From: Tetranychus cinnabarinus
Lineage: Eukaryota; Arthropoda; Arachnida; Trombidiformes; Tetranychidae
DNA: 64,000 nt
Reading direction: 5' to 3'
Assembly: GCA_022266195.1 (NCBI GenBank)
Contig: WHVY01000002.1
Coordinates: 8,261,001-8,325,000 of the forward strand
The translations under genes and the position numbers were made by a program. Below, in pieces: positions 59,001-64,000 of the stretch. Every line of letters starts with the position of its first letter. Position 1 is the first letter of the stretch. The notes under the pieces were generated by a model. The model saw nothing but the letters and a program-made list of their open reading frames with translations, was not told the DNA's origin and ran no database searches.

Positions 59001-62000
59001 TATCATTGTTACCACTCCTTCTGATGATAATCGTCTCCCTATCATCATCATTCTTGTTCATCATCATCTTCTTTGGAGTCGTGAGTTGAATGGTTGTTTA
59101 GAGGTGTGTAAATGATATCATTTGATATCAATGATGATGAACAGAAAAAACAGTTTTTTTTGTCCAAAGACAAAAGTTAATTTACTTAATGAGCCCAACA
59201 TTACAAACTTTTCAATTAACTGGATCATCTTGTTACTCTTTACAGGCTTTCATTGTATTTTAATCAATGTAATATCATTTATTCAAATTGAGTCGTTTTA
59301 CCTTTTTTCACTTTTCTCACTCATTCTTTTATTATTATGTTGTGTGTGTGTGTGTGGATGTTGCCTGTTATTGAATACATTTGATTGTTAAACTCAAATT
59401 AAAACGCATTCATTGATTCTCTCTTTTTACGCCAAGAGATCATTCAAATGTGTCTTCAAATCCATTTAAATTTAATGTAATTAATTTTTTCTTCTTCTCC
59501 TGTTTCCATATCTTTTTAAAGCTGCAAATATTTAACTTTCATTTTTATATGCTTTACAGTGATCACTTTGATGAGTTAATCAGAACTTTTTTTTGCTCTT
59601 TTGCTCATTAGTTTTGAATATTTCAGACAAAATTTCAGTGTTTTGTTCGTATCGAGATTTGCAATGTTTATCATCGATAAAAGATTGAAATCTGAGGCCA
59701 AATATTTGACATTTTTGCGATTCTCCAAAGCGCTGAAAAGTTTAAAAGTTATGCTTTTGGACTAAAGAGGAAATCAGATTTTGACGCTTGCATAATCAAT
59801 AGCATAACTTAACTCGGGCCATAACTTGACGAATCGACTCATTTCCAAATGCTTAGCATTTTCCAGTTAAACCATTGTAGCTCGTAATCCATTTGTTAAT
59901 CTGAGTTTCTCCTGTTAAGCTTCTTATGTAAAGTGTTCAATTATTTAGGTTAGGTAAGGTTAGGCCAGATTACAGCCTTACGAGGTCATTTTTGAACCTA
60001 AGACACAACATTGATTGATTAACATAAAGTCAATACTCATCAAGAGTGAAACTTGTTTGACCTTGTACAATGTATAAACATTTGGGTTAAATGCTAATTA
60101 TGTCAGCTTGCTCATCGGGACTTCATATCTGATTGAAGACAGTCGCTTTGTTTTTTTCCTCCAATTTGTTGCTTGCGACAATTTTTATCGGACAAAAATC
60201 TTGATGTTCGTTACGCTTCCCAGAGAAGCAAAAACTTTTTTGATAAAAGCTTCCTTTTTTATATTTAAATATAAAGTGAGTTTGAGCAAAAAAAAACAAC
60301 TAGCAACCTTATCAATTTTGTGTAACATTATTTGTACTCATCTCACAGTTAACCAAGCAAAACCTTGACAAACTACTTCAACTAGGTTAAGTAAGAGTTT
60401 ACCTTTTTCTCAAGCTCATGTGATTCCTGTAAAGGTACTTGATACATCGGTCCAAGTAAACAATAAATTGCTAATAAACATTAGCCAATGTCACTCAAGG
60501 CTGAAAATTGTTTAACCGCCAAAACAAAGAACCGATTGCAGCCAAGTTTCTGATTCTTTTCATGACTCAAAGTTCTGTGTAACTCTTTGCCGTTTAAACC
60601 TTTCATCTCTTTCCATCACGAAGGTGATTTCATTTCATTTCACTTCAAAAGGTTAACCTTTAAAGCAGGAAAACTTGCCTCATAGGTCAAGTGAAATTGA
60701 GATCAATGCGACAATAAAAACGAAAGGGTGAGATTAATGTGAGAATGAAATTGTGATAGAAGAAAAGATTTGAAAAGTTAATTGCAATACCAATCAAAGA
60801 GTGACTTGAAAGGCATCAGTCCATCGATCCAATCGATTTGCCATTAATAATTGAAAGGAAAGGTTAAAGGTTGCTGTGAAAACGAAAGGAAAAGTTTATC
60901 AATTTAAGTAATTTGTGTATAATTATGGTAATGATTCGTGAACAAAGCTCAACTGATTCACATGAGAGTCACCTTAGGTGAGACAATAGGTAAGTGAAGG
61001 TGAAGTGTATAGAGATGGAAAAAAAGTGTCAATACATTTGGTTACATTTTATCAACATTAATAAACATGAATGCAAATGTATCCAAAATGCACACACACA
61101 CAAGTAATGAAAATGCAAAGAAGCAGAAAATGTGAAGAGAGAGAGCAAAAAGTTTCATGCAAAAAAGGTAAACCTGAAAGGAGAATGGAAAAAAGGCAAA
61201 GATAAACTGTTCGTGAAGAAATGCTGACAAAATTAATTCTTGTTCCATATTCAATAAGGTTCGTCAGTACATGAATAAAAAAGGTAGGCCAATGGAAAGG
61301 CAGTAACAGTTGATCATCTCATCCTCATCTCTTGTTTTTACAGCGAAAATACAATTGTGACTAAAATTCATTTCAAATTCATCTTATGCTAATTTCACTG
61401 CCTCACTGTATACGTTAATTGATGGTTATCATTGCAACAACAAAATAGAGAAGAGAAGAAATTTTTTTTTCTCTTTTGACTTTTTTTTTCTTCTTCATCT
61501 AGCGTGATACATTTGTGGCTATAACGTGAATAACAGGGAATATTGAATATTAATATATTAATGACAATATTCACACACACACACACAAGTCCCATGAAGT
61601 GACCATTGTGATTAAAATGATTTGGAAAAGTCTCAGAAGGTGAATCTTCAGAATTTTCAGTTTTTCTCTTTTTTTTGTGGTGAGTTTGCCTTTTCTCTTC
61701 TTCTTCTTCTTCTTCAACTTGTTACCTTTAATTTGACTTTCAGAGGCTTCGGGAAAATGAACAAGCAGGTTAAAAGAAGAAGAAGAAGAAGAAGAAATGG
61801 ACAGATAATTACAGGTAAGTTTGCACGAAATGAAGAGAGCAAAAGATTCATAAGCAAAGAGCGAAAAGTTAACATTTTGTTGTTACTGGTGAAGATGTTT
61901 TAATGTTGAAGATAAGCTTGCTTTTTGCCATCGCTTTTTGAGTGTCTCTTCATTGGACCCATTTCCTGTTTCTTGCAGCGTTCCTTCATATCATTTATAT

Positions 62001-64000
62001 TTCCGCTGTTTCAACGTTAATATCGGTGTAACTCCAGTGTTTCAGATGGATGATGAAACAAGAGAGTGGAGCATAAAATTATTAAATAATAAAAAGGTAA
62101 ATACGAAGGTAAGAAAAAAAATATAAAGGTGAAAGGTGATTGTCCTTGACTAACATTTTCATTACTCTTCATCTTGTTTCATCTTGTTTCGTCTTCTTCT
62201 TCTTCTTCTTCTTCGTTTCTTGGCGTTACTCTTCAGTAAATTTCAAGATAATGAGATGAAGAAGGACAATGTTAAAGCGAAGGGTTATTTGCATTTATTT
62301 TTGTTTTTTTTTGTTTCTCTTTTTTTGCCTCTTCTTTTTGTTACCTTTGTGTGTTCAGGTAACAAGTTTAGTTGCTTTTTGTCTTTCCTTGTTTTTTAAT
62401 TATATTAACTGGGATTCAGTTTTCACTCCTCTCTTTGTCTGTCTTCTGTCCTCTTCTTTTTCCCTGTTGACCATTGTTTGATGGGTGACAATTGTTGTGT
62501 TCAAAGGCAACCTTAATGCCTTTATTAACCTTTTCTTGTTGATTGACCTTTTCCTTGAAAGAGTTGCAAAGGAAAGGGAAAAGCATTTTGTGAGGTTTTT
62601 GCTTGTTACCTTTGAGTCCGAGTTGAGACAAGGGCTTGTGGAGTCCAACTGAGTCTAACTTGAGGTTGAAGGTACAAAAGATGGTGAGAAAGATAAAGAT
62701 TAACAAAACCAATTCTAATTAGTGAATCAATTCAATCATCATCAGAAGACAATCGATATCGTTCAAGGTATGGCCAATGGTCAGCCAATAAGACGATTTG
62801 AGGTCAGAGACGAAAGAAGAAGAAAAAGAAGAAGAGAAGAAAAGTTATTCTTCTAAAGATGATGAGACCACCAAAGAGTAATTGGAGAAACGAAAGGTTT
62901 CTCATCAAAATCATTTTACCGACTAAGAATGAACAAGATGAAGGTGAAAGTGAATAAGGCATTTATTTTGTTCCAATTTTCTTCTCTTCTTTGCTCTGCT
63001 CATCTTCCCAGCCTTACCAATCATCATCATCAACATCACCATCAACATCATCATTATAAGTTTAACTGAGCCTCGCAGTTCACATCAGTCTTTCCCTCAT
63101 TTCAATGCTTTTCAACCATTCAAAAAAGCCAATTGACATGAACAAACACCAAACACACAACAAATAAAAAAAGATTATCATTTTGTGGTTGCAAGAGAAG
63201 AAAAAAAAAGGCCAAAAAAATCAACAATTTTCTCATTTTGTTACCTTTTTTTTTGCCTTCAAACAATTTCATAGTCAAAAAAACATTGCCAAACAAGAAG
63301 AAAACAAAGCGAAAACATGATTATGAACAAAAAAGTGACTCTTTTTTACCTATTCACATTCACTACAAACAGGTAACTACAAAAGGCTTTACAGTTTTCA
63401 ATGAAAAGTACCTTTAATGTTATTCACAACAGAATAATAGAGATAAATTATTATCATTATTGTATAATAAAGTTAATAATGACAACAATAATAAGGTTTG
63501 AACACTTGAATAAGGATAACACACTTTTTTTTACTTCATTGTAATGCATTTGAAACTTTTGAAGGAACAACTTTTTTTTTGTAAAACTCTGAAAACTGGA
63601 AAAAAAATCAGAATTGGACTTTGTTCTTTTCATCATGAGAGTAGGATGATGGAAGCGTAGGTTTAGAGTTGAACTATGGTCTATCATGTTGGTCAAGATG
63701 ATCTTCATGCCGGTTGCACTAATGATACTATTGGTAGCGCCAATTAAAAAATAATATAAAGTAATGAATGGTGGAATGTGGCAAAAGGCATAAAAAAACA
63801 AGAAAAGTTCTGGTTTTGTTTTTTGTTCACATTTTTATAGCTAAAGGGTAAACATGAAATTGGTTCATTGGGAATCGTAAAATGTACAATAATATTACAA
63901 TTAATGGCATGTTAAAGTTGAATCAAAATGTGCCGATAGTTGAATTGGAAAGGATGAAGAAGCGCTTCCAACAATAACTTCAAACTTTGATCCATCGTTG

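Larger units (their letters stand above)
50206..64000. other. Gene-free region downstream of Distal-less
   Basis: Nearly 14 kb contain no supportable gene on either strand. Features listed separately are two POU-like elements (51,461 and 52,291) and element E1 copy 2 (52,911). An AT-rich stretch with many TAAT cores lies at 52,540-52,800. Microsatellites include (ATT)n at 50,472-50,497, (GT)9 near 59,339-59,356 and (CA)8 at 61,572-61,587. The remainder is unique AT-rich sequence with GAT and TTC simple repeats. It may be a regulatory domain of Distal-less or of the next gene to the right. Confidence 0.55.

Noticed and set aside
63457..63801. 114-codon minus-strand frame near the right edge
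   Set aside because: No recognisable domain or supporting signal, and much of it is AT-rich low-complexity translation. A true exon continuing outside the window cannot be excluded.

Overview
The window looks like nuclear DNA from an arthropod, probably an AT-rich, compact mite-like chelicerate genome. The evidence is spliceosomal introns with GT/AG borders, a Distal-less homeobox gene, mitochondrial complex I and GPI-transamidase subunit genes, short TTAGG-like interstitial repeats (TTAGG is the ancestral arthropod telomere unit), and many microsatellites. The species assignment is inference; no rRNA or mitochondrial marker is present.

Layout. Bases 1-13,330 are a gene-dense block, all on the minus strand. 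In order of rising coordinate it holds: a 5' part of a WD40/beta-propeller protein (HPS5- or TECPR2-like, running off the left edge); a four-exon p24/TMED cargo receptor with a Tc1/mariner-type MITE 15 bp upstream of its start codon; a decayed fragment of a PIGS gene; a secreted glycine-leucine-rich protein; the intact two-exon PIGS gene; NDUFB3; and SNAPIN.

From about 13.3 kb to the right edge the window is dominated by one developmental gene, Distal-less, on the plus strand. It has exon 1 (20,313-20,529), exon 2 (20,733-20,914) and a 22-kb intron, followed by two alternative terminal exons, 3A (43,020-43,664) and 3B (45,017-45,955). Both 3' exons begin exactly at homeodomain position 45. 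Each supplies its own recognition helix, C-terminal region and stop codon, so one promoter could make two Distal-less proteins with the same first 44 homeodomain residues and different DNA-recognition helices. The canonical helix is in 3A. 3B changes the nearly invariant Phe49 to Leu and adds a long polyglutamine tract. This is the most remarkable feature of the window.

The flanks and large intron of Distal-less hold almost no other genes but do hold structured non-coding DNA. There are two pairs of duplicated conserved elements rich in TAATTA-type sites, a recurring POU-like element with five copies, a 21-bp-arm hairpin, two Tc1/mariner-type MITEs in the window as a whole, dense TTACCTT motifs, E-box palindromes, and GA-rich tracts before the presumed promoter. 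One small intronless gene for a four-helix membrane protein (48,842-49,285) sits between the two copies of one duplicated element. No gene is supported from about 50.2 to 64.0 kb.
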